A stretch of 64,000 nt of DNA, from contig CAVSPO010000018.1 of NCBI GenBank assembly GCA_963730005.1, positions 22,390 through 86,389 on the forward strand, given 5' to 3'. The notes under the pieces were generated by a model, which was not told where the DNA came from, made no database searches, and saw nothing but the letters and a program-made list of their open reading frames with translations. Numbering within the stretch: the stretch's first letter is position 1; every line of letters begins with the position of its first letter. Positions 28,301 to 36,326 of this stretch are shown here, piece by piece. A program made the translations under genes and the position numbers. Source of the DNA: CAVSPO01 sp963730005 (GTDB lineage Bacteria > Actinomycetota > Actinomycetes > Propionibacteriales > Propionibacteriaceae).

Positions 28301-29010
28301 AGGTTCTGGTTCTCACGGCCCTGGAAGTAGACGTCAGGGTTCTGGGCGGTGCCACGCAGCTGCGGACGATCGGGGGTGAGGCCGCGGGCACGATGCGCCA
28401 GCACGTCCTCTTCCCTGATCAGCGCACGCATGTTGTCATGGCTGAGCAGCGCGATCTTGTTCTCTTCGTGGCTGGTGCGGAAACCGTCGAAGTAGTGCAG
28501 GAAGGGCACGCGGCTGCGCAGGGTGGCCGAGTGCGCGATCAGCGCGAAATCGTGGGCTTCCTGAACGCTGTTGGCGCACAACATGCCGAAACCGGTCTGC
28601 CGGCAGGCCATCACGTCGCTGTGGTCGCCGAAGATGTTCAGGGCATGGTAGGACAGCGCACGAGCTGCCACGTGGATGACCGTCGGCGTCAGCTCGCCGG
28701 CGATCTTGTACATGTTCGGGATCTTCAGCAAGAGGCCTTGCGAAGCCGTGAACGTGACGCCCAGGGCGCCCTTGGTGACCGCCCCATGGAGAGCGCCGGC
28801 GGCGCCACCCTCGGACTGCATCTCGATGACAGTGGGAACTTCGCCCCAGATGTTGGTCCGTTGGGCGGCGCTCCACGCGTCACAGTGCTCCGCCATCGGC
28901 GAGCTTGGGGTGATCGGATAAATTGCGATGACTTCGCTGACTGCGTGCGCAACTCGCGCCGCAGCCTCGTTCCCGTCCATCGTTGCCCATTGCTGGTCCG
29001 GCTTATGCAT
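25381..29010 (-). CDS. nifJ: Pyruvate:ferredoxin (flavodoxin) oxidoreductase
   Basis: Oxygen-sensitive thiamine-diphosphate enzyme converting pyruvate and CoA to acetyl-CoA and CO2 with reduction of ferredoxin or flavodoxin. The 1209-residue single chain has all domains in order: the N-terminal pyrimidine-binding region (AIYPITPSSPMAEHCD), the TKGALGVTFTASQG block, the CoA-side domain, two 4Fe-4S clusters (CIDCGRCAISCP and CTGCGVCVDQCP) near residues 690 and 745, and the C-terminal TPP domain (SGACSGCGETPY, GDGWAYDIGYGGLDHVL, SNTGGQASKATP). It is intact. Its leader faces the selD promoter across 285 bp. Reduced ferredoxin from this enzyme could feed the ferredoxin encoded near 36.8 kb. Confidence 0.95.
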   Translation of the reverse strand: MHKPDQQWATMDGNEAAARVAHAVSEVIAIYPITPSSPMAEHCDAWSAAQRTNIWGEVPTVIEMQSEGGAAGALHGAVTKGALGVTFTASQGLLLKIPNMYKIAGELTPTVIHVAARALSYHALNIFGDHSDVMACRQTGFGMLCANSVQEAHDFALIAHSATLRSRVPFLHYFDGFRTSHEENKIALLSHDNMRALIREEDVLAHRARGLTPDRPQLRGTAQNPDVYFQGRENQNLFYDAVPGIVQGCFDELAAQTGRGYSLVEYVGAPDAEEIVIIMGSAVGTTVEAVEQLNRQGRKVGVATLRLFRPFPIEQLIAALPATVKRIAVMDRTKESGSAGEPLLQDVLVALVENVDHFDNGLPTVIGGRYGLGSKEYTPAMAAAVFTELVAENPRRRFTVGIEDTVSGLSLKTDPAFKVDSDALTAVFYGLGSDGTVGASKNSVKIIGSDEGKYAQGYFEYDSRKSGSSTTSHLRFGSKPINSAYLISQADFVAVHQFPLLSQMRTLDIAKPGAKVLINTPYSLEETWDQIPAEVQQIIIDRQLEPWVINALEVAHAAKLGNRINTVMQPCFFYLSGVVPQEEAIAKIKQSIEDTYGKKGRSIVERNWAAIDMAINALHRLPVGAASSTVRRMPPVAVDAPEFVKKVTAKMLHGIGNEIPTGDLPLDGTWPTATSQYDKRGIADVIPIWDPSLCIDCGRCAISCPHAAIRVKAVPAAEFDGAPASVKSKEYRDKANPGLRYIVQTAPDDCTGCGVCVDQCPARSKTEVKHKAINMEKRIDHLEAEREAFDFFLKLPEIDRSKVKHDSIKGAALLRPLFEFSGACSGCGETPYLRTLTQLFGDRMVIANATGCSSIYSGNLPTTPYAKNAEGRGPAWSNSLFEDNAEFGLGMQIAWEAQHEEARRLVRNLAGSLDADLVNGLLEADQHAEEGVFAQRERVVELKAAIAGLESADAKRLATLADELVKKSVWIIGGDGWAYDIGYGGLDHVLASGRNVNILVLDTQVYSNTGGQASKATPRGAVAKFAAGGKGNAKKDLGLIAQTYGNVYVAQVALGANQAQTIRAMLEAEAWDGPSIIIAYSTCITHGINMETSLTHQGDAVASGFWPLYRFSPSREQEATPLQLDSKAPNGKIKEFMGSEPRFAMLERSNPQRAAELWNLADKDAQETWRYYSQMAEVVRALPSEEMGTPQEGAAGITPAAASDGAAKE

Positions 29011-29295
29011 GCGCGCCTCTCTACGCTAGCTGCCAATCCTCGCGACGACCATCACGTCATTGTTGGTCTGTCGCACGCCTAGCACCTGCCTCGCACGGTG
29101 CCGCCCATCCGCGAAACGTCGGAGTTCCGCAAGGACTGGGCCACAACGAGTCTACGGCCCAAACAGAAGCCCGTCCACTGGTCATCCGGTGCTGGTGGAT
29201 TCATTCTGTTCCGACAACGGGCGTACTAAACTCCAAGTTCCCGGCATCGCCGGCGGACGATCCGGCGCACGAGCGATCGGTAGGTACCAACGGCG
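29011..29295. promoter_or_regulatory. Divergent promoter region between nifJ and selD
   Basis: This 285-bp gap separates two outward-facing operons and contains no open frame worth calling. A TACTAA sequence at ~29223, about 70 bp before the selD start, could be a -10 element for selD. I see no clear operator or riboswitch. Assignment of promoters is by position only. Confidence 0.4.
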
Positions 29296-30394
29296 ATGAC
29301 AGCCCAGCAGCCTGCAGGGGTGGACGAGTCGTTCCCAGACCCCCCACCGGAGCAGACCCTGTTCTGCTCCGGTGGCGGGTGCACGGCAAAACTGGGGCCG
29401 GGCATCCTGCAACGGGTGCTGTCGCGGCTGCCGGCGCCCGACCATCCCGACCCTGACCTGCTGGTGGGCTACGACCACGCCGACGACGCTGCGGTGTTGC
29501 GGCTGACCGACGACCTGGCTGTCGTGCACACCCTCGACTTCTTCCCGCCGGTGGTCGATGACCCTCACCTGTTCGGCCAGATCGCCGCGACCAACGCGAT
29601 GAGCGACGTCTGGGCGATGGGCGGGGTAGTGCGGACGGCACTGAACATCGTCTGCTTCCCGGAGACCATGGACCTCAACATCCTGGGCGCCATCCTGGCC
29701 GGCGGCGCCGAGAAGGTGCACGAGGCCGGTGGCTCGCTGGCCGGCGGCCACTCGATCATGGACGACTCGGTCAAGTACGGGCTGTCGGTCACCGGCACGG
29801 TCAACCCGCAGCGGCTGTACCGCAACGACACCGCGCGCCCGGGCGACGTGCTGGTGCTCACCAAGCCGCTGGGCACCGGCATCGTCTGCGCCGCCCACCG
29901 GCTCGACGATGCCCCCGCCGGCGCTTACCAGGCTGCCCTGGAGTCCATGACCGCGCTGAACCGCCGCGCCGCCGAACTGCTGGCCGACCGCGACGTGCAC
30001 GCGGTCACCGACGTCACCGGGTTCGGGCTGCTCGGGCACCTGCTCGAGATGGTCGGCGACCGGCTCACCGCCACCATCGACACGCTCACCATCCCCGAGC
30101 TGGGCGGCGCGCGGCGCCTGGCCGAGGAGTTCTACCTGACCGCAGCCGCCCAGCGCAACCGCGACCACGCCGGCGACCGGGTCGCGTTCCGGCAGGTGCC
30201 GTTCGGCGCCCAGGAGGTGCTGTTCGACCCGCAGACCTCGGGCGGGCTGCTGGTCGCGCTGCCGCGCGCCGACGCGCAGGCCTACGCGCGACGAGCTGGC
30301 GTCCGAGCGCGCGGCCCAGGGCAGCGGCCTGGCCGTCGCCATCATCGGAACCATCGGCGCCCGGCAGGGCGCCCACGCGGTCATCGTGCAGTGA
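29296..30394 (+). CDS. selD: Selenide, water dikinase SelD, frameshift near the 3' end
   Basis: Makes selenophosphate from selenide and ATP, the activated selenium donor. The N-terminus has the active site as a Cys-containing motif (GGGCTAK, the C-x2-K arrangement), so no selenocysteine codon is needed. It is followed by the ATP-binding blocks HADDAAVLRL, ATNAMSDVWAMGG and SLAGGHSIMDDSVKYG, and the later DVTGFGLLGHLLEM. Near 30285-30290 a two-base disturbance in GCGCGACGAG shifts the frame; reading the other frame gives a normal tail (LAVAIIGTIGARQGAHAVIVQ) ending at 30394. It heads the selenium-molybdenum hydroxylase accessory cluster. No selA or selB is in the window. Confidence 0.88.
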
Positions 30395-30423
30395 GACAGC
30401 ACCCGGCAACAGGAAGGCACACG

Positions 30424-31081
30424 ATGCTGACACCGAAAAGAAGGGTCAGACGCTGACGAGAAGGGGCAGACCCTCGACGAGAGAGGCAAGGCCTGCCCGA
30501 TCCCCGTCATCGAGACCAAGCGGACCCTCGAGGCGGCCGCCCCCGGCGCCCAGCTCGAGGTCGTCGTCGACAACGCCACCGCCGTCGCCAACCTGGCCAA
30601 GTTCGCCGAACAGCGCGGCTACGGCTTCGCTGAGACCGCGCAGCACCCGGGCGAGTTCCACGTGCTGCTGACCAAGCGGGCTGCCTCAACAACTGACCAA
30701 CCGGACGTCGAGACACTCGCGGAGCCGACTGGTCGCCCCCGCAAGGCCGCCAAGGTGGTGGCCATCGCCTCCGCCACCATGGGGGTCGGTGACGACCGGC
30801 TGGGCGCCACCCTGCTCAAGGGGTTCATCTACGCCCTCACCGAGCAGGACGACTGGCCCGAAACCATGCTGTTCTACAACGGCGGGGCCCACCTCACCGT
30901 CGAGGGCTCCGAGAGCCTGGACGACCTGCGCAAACTCGAGACCGGTGGTGTGCAGATCCTGACCTGCGGCACCTGTCTGAACCACTACGGGCTGAGCGAG
31001 AAACTGGCGGTGGGCGGCGTCACCAACATGTACTCCATCGTCGAGTTGCTGACCAGCGCCGACGTCGTCATCAGGCCATGA
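30424..31081 (+). CDS. yedF: YedF-type selenium-metabolism sulfurtransferase-like protein
   Basis: The N-terminal TusA/SirA-like domain has the CPxP motif (GKACPIPVIETKRTLE) and the C-terminal DsrE-like domain has a TCGTCLNHYG segment. This two-domain form accompanies selD in selenium-dependent molybdenum hydroxylase loci and may carry selenium. The main frame is open from about 30431 to the stop at 31081 but contains no start codon before the CPxP motif. The only nearby ATG, 30424, is in another frame. A degenerate tandem duplication of ~26 bp at 30435-30481 disrupts the 5' end. The gene is either damaged there or has an indel error. Its stop overlaps the yqeB start. Confidence 0.75.
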
Positions 31082-31962
31082 CCAGCGAGCCCGCCCGCCA
31101 GGACGTGCCGGGGCTGGTGGTCGTGCGTGGCGCCGGGGACATCGCCACCGGCGTGATCCAGAAGATCGTCCGGGCGGGGTTCGTCGTGGTCGCCCTCGAG
31201 GCGGCCAACCCCTGCGCCATTCGATGGCGGGCAGCGCTGTGCCCGGCAGTCACCCGCGGCCGCTGGCAGGTGGAGGATCTCGTCGCGGTTCGGGCCGCCG
31301 ATTGGGACCAGACGCGGCAACTGCTCGCCGGCTGGGCCGGCCCAGGTCACCTGGTGCCAGTGCTGGTTGACCCCGGCGCCGAGCTGCTCACCACGATCCG
31401 GCCACTGGCGGTGGTGGACGCCATCCTGGCCAAACGCAACCTCGGCACCCACCGCGCCATGGCGCCCGTGACGATCGGCTGCGGCCCCGGCTTCAGCGCC
31501 GGTGACGACGTCGACCTGGTGGTCGAGACCATGCGTGGCCACCAGTTGGGCAGGGTGATCACCAGCGGTCCCGCACAGCCGAACACCGGGGTGCCCGGGG
31601 TGATCGCCGGGCGCGCCGAGGAGCGGGTGCTGCGCTCCCCCGCAGCCGGGGTGATCGAGGTGCTGCGCGGCATCGGCGAGGTCGTCGAGGAGGGCGACGT
31701 CATCGCCCGGGTCCACCACGGCGCGAACAGCGTCGACGTCCCAGCCAGCCTCGACGGGGTCATTCGGGGCATGATCCCGGACGGCTTCCGGGTGCCGCAG
31801 CGTTTCAAGATCGCCGACATCGACCCCCGACTCGAGATGGCAGGCTGCTGCGACACGATCTCGGACAAGTCACGCTCGGTCGGCGGCGCCGTGCTGGAAG
31901 CGCTGCTGATGGGTCTTGTCGGACAAGGGCTGTGCAAGCCCCAGGAGTGCCGCCCGCGATGA
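31078..31962 (+). CDS. yqeB: Selenium-dependent molybdenum hydroxylase accessory protein YqeB
   Basis: Member of the EF2563/YqeB family, which co-occurs with selD in genomes that have selenium-dependent molybdenum hydroxylases. It begins with VVVRGAGDIATGVIQKIVRAGF, a Rossmann-like start, and has a biotinyl/lipoyl-like C-terminal region (EVLRGIGEVVEEGDVIARV). The 294-residue frame is intact. It overlaps yedF by 4 bp and its stop overlaps a spurious ATG produced by a 20-bp duplication at the start of the next gene. The biochemical role is unknown; insertion of selenium into the molybdenum cofactor is the suspected process. Confidence 0.88.
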   Translation: MTSEPARQDVPGLVVVRGAGDIATGVIQKIVRAGFVVVALEAANPCAIRWRAALCPAVTRGRWQVEDLVAVRAADWDQTRQLLAGWAGPGHLVPVLVDPGAELLTTIRPLAVVDAILAKRNLGTHRAMAPVTIGCGPGFSAGDDVDLVVETMRGHQLGRVITSGPAQPNTGVPGVIAGRAEERVLRSPAAGVIEVLRGIGEVVEEGDVIARVHHGANSVDVPASLDGVIRGMIPDGFRVPQRFKIADIDPRLEMAGCCDTISDKSRSVGGAVLEALLMGLVGQGLCKPQECRPR

Positions 31963-31978
31963 TCCACCTGGACAACCG

Positions 31979-33143
31979 ATGATCTACCTGGACAACTCGG
32001 CCACCAGCTGGCCCAAACCGGGCGCCGGTGGTCGATGCCGTTCTTGACGCGCTCCGCCTGGGCGGCAACCCCGGACGTGGTGCACACGGGGCCGCGTTGG
32101 CCGCCGGGCGCACCCTCTACGGCACCCGGCGGCTGGCGACCGAGCTGTTCGGTGCCGGCAGCCCGCAGCAGGTGGTGCTGAGCCACAACGCCACCGGCGC
32201 CCTGAACCTGGCCATCCACGGCCTGACCGGGCCCGGCCAGCACGTGGTGAGCACCGACCTGGAACACAACTCGGTGTTGCGTCCGCTGTACGCCGCCCGG
32301 GCGCGGGGTGTTGAGCTCAGCCTGGTCAGGTCGAAACGTGGGGTGGTGACGCCGGACCAGATCGGCGCCGCGCTGCGGCCGGACACCTCGATGGTGGTGC
32401 TGACGCACGGCTCGAACGTGTTGGGCACCGTACAGCCGGTGGAAGACATTGCCCGGCTGTGCGACGAGCGCGGCATCGTGTTGCTGGTGGACGCCGCGCA
32501 GACCGCCGGGCTGCTGCCGCTGAGCATGACCACGCACGGCATCGGCGCCATTGCCTGCTCGGGACACAAGTCGCTGCTCGGCCCCCAGGGCACCGGGCTG
32601 CTGGTGCTGCGTCCCGACGTGCGTCCCCGGCCGCTGGAACACGGCGGCACCGGCGCGGACAGCTTCGACGAGCAGATGCCGGCGTCCCTGCCCGAGGGTC
32701 TGGAGGCCGGCACCCAGAACGGTCCGGGGGCGGCCGGTCTGGGCGCAGCGCTGCGCCTGGTGCTGGACGCCGGGGCTGCTGCGCGTCCCAGTGACCATTG
32801 GCAGCTCGCGATGGCCAGGGCTCGTCAGCTGCGCGACGGTCTGGCGGAGCTGGGCTGTTTCGAGTTCCCCGAGGTGGATCTTGCTGCCTGGCGGCTGCCG
32901 GTGGTTTCCGGGAACGTGCGGGCCCGCGCGGGAATGCTGCTCGACTCGCAGACCGTGGCCGACGAGCTTTGGGAGCACGCCGGGGTGGCGGTGCGCGGCG
33001 GGTTCCACTGCGCACCGTTGGTGCACACCCACTACGGCACCAGGGCCACCGGTATGGTGCGGTTCAGCCCCGGCCACGACACCAGCGGCGCCGAGATCGA
33101 CGCGGCGCTGGCCGCCGTCGCAGCGATCGCCGAGGCCGGCTGA
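31979..33143 (+). CDS. Cysteine desulfurase-family aminotransferase of the selenium-molybdenum hydroxylase locus, frameshifted
   Basis: Class V PLP-dependent enzyme of the kind (EF2568-like) found in these loci; it could release sulfur or selenium from cysteine or selenocysteine for cofactor maturation. The N-terminus MIYLDNSATSWPKP begins at 31979, but one extra G near 32016-32020 shifts the frame. The rest runs intact to 33143 with HNATGALNLAIHGL, the PLP lysine block SGHKSLLGPQGTG and the catalytic-loop segment RGGFHCAPL with its cysteine. The start region (ATGATCTACCTGGACAAC) is preceded by a near-identical 20-bp copy at 31959-31978, which encodes only a seven-residue peptide. Confidence 0.82.
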
Positions 33144-33144
33144 G

Positions 33145-33402
33145 ATGGATGCGGGAGCCACCGTGACAACGTTCGCCACCACCACCGACGCGTTCGCCTT
33201 CGAGGACACGGCGCGGGCCGAGGCACTGCCCGGACGCCTGATCCCGCTGCCCACCGGAATCGCCGCCGGCTGCGGACTGGCCTGGCTCAGCCCGCCGTTG
33301 ACTCCGCCCGGCGATTTCGCCACCGACCACCAGCTGCCGGTCCAGGGGGTGTTCCGTTTTGGTGTCAATTCGTCCTATCACCGCCTGGACCGACCCGCTT
33401 GA
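33145..33402 (+). CDS. DUF3343 putative Se/S carrier-like protein
   Basis: Small protein of 85 residues typical of DUF3343 members that lie in selenium-dependent molybdenum hydroxylase clusters. It has an N-terminal TTDAFAFEDTARAEALPGRL segment and a conserved cysteine in AAGCGLAWLS. A role as a sulfur or selenium carrier has been suggested for the family from gene context. It starts 1 bp after the desulfurase stop and overlaps the yqeC start, so it is tightly coupled. Confidence 0.72.
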   Translation: MDAGATVTTFATTTDAFAFEDTARAEALPGRLIPLPTGIAAGCGLAWLSPPLTPPGDFATDHQLPVQGVFRFGVNSSYHRLDRPA

Positions 33403-34132
33403 CGGTGGCCGACCCCGTCCGGGCCGGCCACTGCTGGACGCGTTGGGCTTGCGGGAGCATCTCGTCCCGACCGGATCCGGCCCGGCGGTCGTCGCAGTGG
33501 CAGTCGGCGGCGGCGGCAAGACCACCCTGGTGCACAGCCTGGGTCTGGAGGCCGCGGCCCTGGGCCTGCGGGTGCTGCTGACCACCACCACGCACATGAT
33601 GAACGAGCCCGGGATGGCGACCTCGGTGGCCCAGGTGCGCGAACGGCTCGCCCGACCGGGGCTGCTCACCGCCGCCAGGCCGATCAGCGACCAGAAGTCC
33701 GGCAGCTTCGACATCGACGACCTCGACCGGCTGCGCGAGATCGCCGACGCCATCTTCATCGAAGGCGACGGCTCGCGGCACCTGCCCATCAAGGTGCCCG
33801 CCGATCATGAGCCGGTGGTGCCCGCGTTCAGCGACCTGGTGTTGGTCGTCACCGGGTTGAGGGCACTCGGGCGTCCGATGTCCGAGGTCTGCCACCGGCT
33901 GCCCACTGCCGTGGCCCAGTTGGACGACCCTGAGCTGCCCGGTCGCACCCTCACCCCACAGCTGGCGGCTGACCTGTTGCGCGCCGGCTACCTGACGAAT
34001 CCGAAGCTGCTGGCTTGGGAACAGCGCCGCGCTGTCGTGCTCAACCAGGCCGACGACCTGGAGATGGTGGCCCGTGGCCGACGGCTGGCGGCCCTGCTGG
34101 ACGAGCATGTCCTGATCACCGGGTGGGCCTGA
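33362..34132 (+). CDS. yqeC: Selenium-dependent hydroxylase accessory protein YqeC
   Basis: P-loop protein of the YqeC family. The Walker A motif VGGGGKTTL lies near residue 50 and a later DDLDRLREIADAIFIEGDGSRHLPIK block matches the family. YqeC is one of the marker proteins of the selenium-dependent molybdenum hydroxylase trait; its reaction is not known. The GTG at 33362 overlaps the DUF3343 frame by 41 bp; a later start is possible but would leave little before the P-loop. The gene is intact. Confidence 0.82.
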   Translation: MSIRPITAWTDPLDGGRPRPGRPLLDALGLREHLVPTGSGPAVVAVAVGGGGKTTLVHSLGLEAAALGLRVLLTTTTHMMNEPGMATSVAQVRERLARPGLLTAARPISDQKSGSFDIDDLDRLREIADAIFIEGDGSRHLPIKVPADHEPVVPAFSDLVLVVTGLRALGRPMSEVCHRLPTAVAQLDDPELPGRTLTPQLAADLLRAGYLTNPKLLAWEQRRAVVLNQADDLEMVARGRRLAALLDEHVLITGWA

Positions 34133-34180
34133 TGTTGACTCGGCCAAGCCTGTTTCTGGCTCGGACAAGGAGGTTTTGCC

Positions 34181-35179
34181 ATGCGGAGTGACGATTACAC
34201 CGCCTTGTTCGAGCGCATCGAGAACAACGGCCTGGACACCCGTCTGCACTGGGCCAGCGGGCCACGCGCCGGTTGCTCCGAACCGTGGTCAGGCAGCGAT
34301 GAGGACGTGCCCGGGACGCTGGTCCGTGGCCTCGGCAACGCCTGCTTCGAGTCGGGGCAGGGCTGTGTCTTTGCCGAGCGGCTGATGGGCCGACCCAGGC
34401 TGGTGATACTGGGAGCCGGCCATGTCGGGGCGGCCACCGCCCACCTGGGTGCCCGGCTGGGGTTCAGGGTCGTGGTGGTGGACGATCGGCCCGAGTTCGC
34501 CAACGCAGAGCAACTGCCCGACGCCGACCTGATCGTCTGCGACTCCTTCGAGAACGCCCTGGACGAGCTGCCGAGCTACGCCAACAGCTACTTCGTGATC
34601 GTCACCCGAGGTCACTTGATGGACCAGTACTGCGCCGAGCGGGTCTTGCGGATGCCCTTCGAGTACGTCGGCATGATGGGCTCGCGACGCAAGGTGGCGA
34701 CCGTCAGGCAGCGCATGGTGGCGAACGGGTTCACCGAGGCGGAGTTCGACCAGATCCATGCACCGATCGGCCTGCCGCTGGGCGGGCAGGAGCCGTTCGC
34801 GCTTGCTGTGTCGATCTGCGCCGAACTGATCCGGGTTCGTTCCAGCGGCAACACGCACGCCTTCGACCCGGACGTGCAGGCCCGGATCGTGGCGCTGGCG
34901 GCCGAGCCCGGTCGTCCCGCGGCGCTGGCGACCATCATCGGACACGGCGGTTCCACCCCCCGCGACACGGGTGCCCGGATGCTGGTCACCCAGGACGGCC
35001 TGGTCGTCGGGTCGGTCGGCGGCGGCGCTGTCGAGAGCGCGGTGATCACGCAGTGCCGTGAACTGCTGGCTACTGGGGGCTCGACCGCCCTGATCGACTA
35101 CGACATGACCGACGCGGCGGACGGGCGGCTGGGCATGATCTGCGGCGGCCGCGCCCGGCTGCTGCTGGAGTCCCTCTAG
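34181..35179 (+). CDS. xdhC: XdhC/CoxI-family molybdenum hydroxylase maturation factor with swapped domain order
   Basis: XdhC-type proteins bind molybdenum cofactor and help sulfurate or insert it into xanthine dehydrogenase-like enzymes. Here the Rossmann domain (RLVILGAGHVGAATAHLGARLG, residues ~70-210) comes before the XdhC_CoxI domain (GHGGSTPRDTGARMLV, GSVGGGAVESAVI, GMICGGRARLLLE, residues ~245-332). In the classical enzyme the order is the opposite. The 332-residue frame is intact, starts with a GGAGG site before the ATG, and ends just upstream of a long palindrome. Confidence 0.85.
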   Translation: MRSDDYTALFERIENNGLDTRLHWASGPRAGCSEPWSGSDEDVPGTLVRGLGNACFESGQGCVFAERLMGRPRLVILGAGHVGAATAHLGARLGFRVVVVDDRPEFANAEQLPDADLIVCDSFENALDELPSYANSYFVIVTRGHLMDQYCAERVLRMPFEYVGMMGSRRKVATVRQRMVANGFTEAEFDQIHAPIGLPLGGQEPFALAVSICAELIRVRSSGNTHAFDPDVQARIVALAAEPGRPAALATIIGHGGSTPRDTGARMLVTQDGLVVGSVGGGAVESAVITQCRELLATGGSTALIDYDMTDAADGRLGMICGGRARLLLESL

Positions 35180-35211
35180 GGCGCCGGAGACGTCGATATC
35201 CGGTCGGCACG

Positions 35212-35284
35212 TTTCCAACTTGTGCCTATTTGGCCGGGAATCGCTCCTACGGCCCTGCCCGACCGAATGGGCACAAGTTAGAAA
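35212..35284. repeat. Long palindromic repeat, copy 1
   Basis: An imperfect palindrome of ~73 bp. The left arm carries AACTTGTGCCTATTTGGCCG and the right arm the complementary CGACCGAATGGGCACAAGTT with several mismatches, around a ~12-nt centre containing CGCTCCTACGG. It lies between the convergent xdhC and AbiEi/DUF559-like genes, and the stop codon of the latter falls inside the right arm. The same element recurs at 36241 and 44180. Confidence 0.88.
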
Positions 35285-36132
35285 TCCGCTGGCCCCAAAT
35301 CCGGGAGCCAGGGGTCACCAAGCACGGGCATTCTGTGGGCATCCGCCGCCAGCAGTGACGTCAACACCTGCTGCGTCACATCCCACTGCTCCATCACCTG
35401 GCCATACGTCAGTCTCAGGGTCCGGTAACCGAGACCGGCAGCAATCAGGTCTCGTCGCCTGTCGACGAGATACTGCTGGGGATTCGCATGATGTTGGTGG
35501 CTGTCGCACTCGAGGATCAACGAATCGCCCACCAGCAGGTCGACGCGGCCAAGGCCAGCGATGCTGACCTGCGCTCGCACCTGAACCCGACGACGGTTGA
35601 ACCACAGCCGGACTCGGGTTTCCGTCCCTGATTCGGCACGAGGACAGAAGTGCTGCAGCCGACGTCGCCGCCTTTCGGGGGCCGCCGCGATCAGGTCGCG
35701 CGCCTCCCCCAGTTGGATCTTGCCTAGACGAGTGGCGGACTCCAGCACCATCAGGGCAGTCTCGGCGTCGTGGTGCCGCAACAGGTGGCTCAGACAGTCG
35801 GGCAGGCTCAGAATCGGCTGCGTTTCCGGCCAACTCAGGCTCGCCTGACGGTGCAGCCGCATCTCTGGCCCGGCGGGACGCCGCACCTGTCCCGGGACAG
35901 CTACGTGGACCCCGGTGTGCGGAACCCAAACCCCGTAATGTCTGGCGCCCGAAGTGCAGGTCAGCCGTCCGCCCACCCGGACGGCCAGGCAGGCCTCCGG
36001 ATCAGCGCCGGGCGAGGCGTACCAGCCCCTGCGCACGCGACGCAGGTTGCCCTCGTCGATTTCAGCCTGGATCCTGCGTGGGGTAAGCCCGGCGTCCCGC
36101 AAGCCGGCAGTCGCATAAACGCCAATGTCCAT
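35278..36132 (-). CDS. AbiEi-like winged-helix protein with DUF559 endonuclease-like C-terminus
   Basis: A 284-residue protein. The N-terminal part (AGLTPRRIQAEIDEGNLRRVRRGWYA) resembles the winged-helix/AbiEi-antitoxin domain common in actinobacteria, and a middle part has TSGARHYGVW. The C-terminal part (GLGRVDLLVGDSLILECDSHQHH, RRRDLIAAGLGYRTLRLTYGQV) matches DUF559, a Vsr/restriction-endonuclease-like fold with E-C-D and R-R-D residues in place. The ATG at 36132 is preferred; the frame remains open upstream only because it crosses a palindrome. The gene stands alone between two copies of the long palindrome and interrupts the selenium/molybdenum cluster. The function is unknown; defence or DNA repair is a guess. 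Confidence 0.7.
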   Translation of the reverse strand: MDIGVYATAGLRDAGLTPRRIQAEIDEGNLRRVRRGWYASPGADPEACLAVRVGGRLTCTSGARHYGVWVPHTGVHVAVPGQVRRPAGPEMRLHRQASLSWPETQPILSLPDCLSHLLRHHDAETALMVLESATRLGKIQLGEARDLIAAAPERRRRRLQHFCPRAESGTETRVRLWFNRRRVQVRAQVSIAGLGRVDLLVGDSLILECDSHQHHANPQQYLVDRRRDLIAAGLGYRTLRLTYGQVMEQWDVTQQVLTSLLAADAHRMPVLGDPWLPDLGPADF

Positions 36133-36240
36133 GAAGACACTGTCCCCAGCGGTCACCGGAAACGTCACCCGTCCACAGCCGGACCGGGTGACAAAGGCCC
36201 TGGGAACAACTGAAGCTCCAGGAAACCGGACGTCACGTGG

Positions 36241-36307
36241 CCAACTTGTGCCTATTTGGTCGGGAATCGCTCCTACGGGCCTTCCCGACCAAATAGGCAC
36301 AAGTTGG
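36241..36307. repeat. Long palindromic repeat, copy 2
   Basis: The best-conserved copy. CCAACTTGTGCCTATTTGGT plus CGGGA on the left pairs essentially perfectly with TCCCG and ACCAAATAGGCACAAGTTGG on the right (25-bp arms), around a 17-nt centre containing TCGCTCCTACGGG. It lies 109 bp upstream of the DUF559-like gene start and 20 bp after the ridA stop. Confidence 0.9.
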
Positions 36308-36326
36308 GAACCCGACGGTCAGAACC

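Noticed and set aside
25723..29082. A 1119-codon open frame on the plus strand
   Set aside because: Antisense shadow of nifJ, whose minus-strand product has all PFOR domains and cofactor motifs.
29296..29430. Possible selenocysteine in SelD
   Set aside because: The active-site codon is TGC (Cys) and no in-frame TGA is present there, so no recoding is needed.
31347..33368. A 673-codon open frame on the minus strand
   Set aside because: It lies opposite yqeB, the desulfurase and DUF3343 genes, which carry recognisable family motifs; the shadow has none.
35278..36300. A longer start for the DUF559-like gene at 36300
   Set aside because: The extra 56 codons read through palindrome copy 2 and have no ribosome-binding site or domain similarity; the ATG at 36132 begins the recognisable domain.
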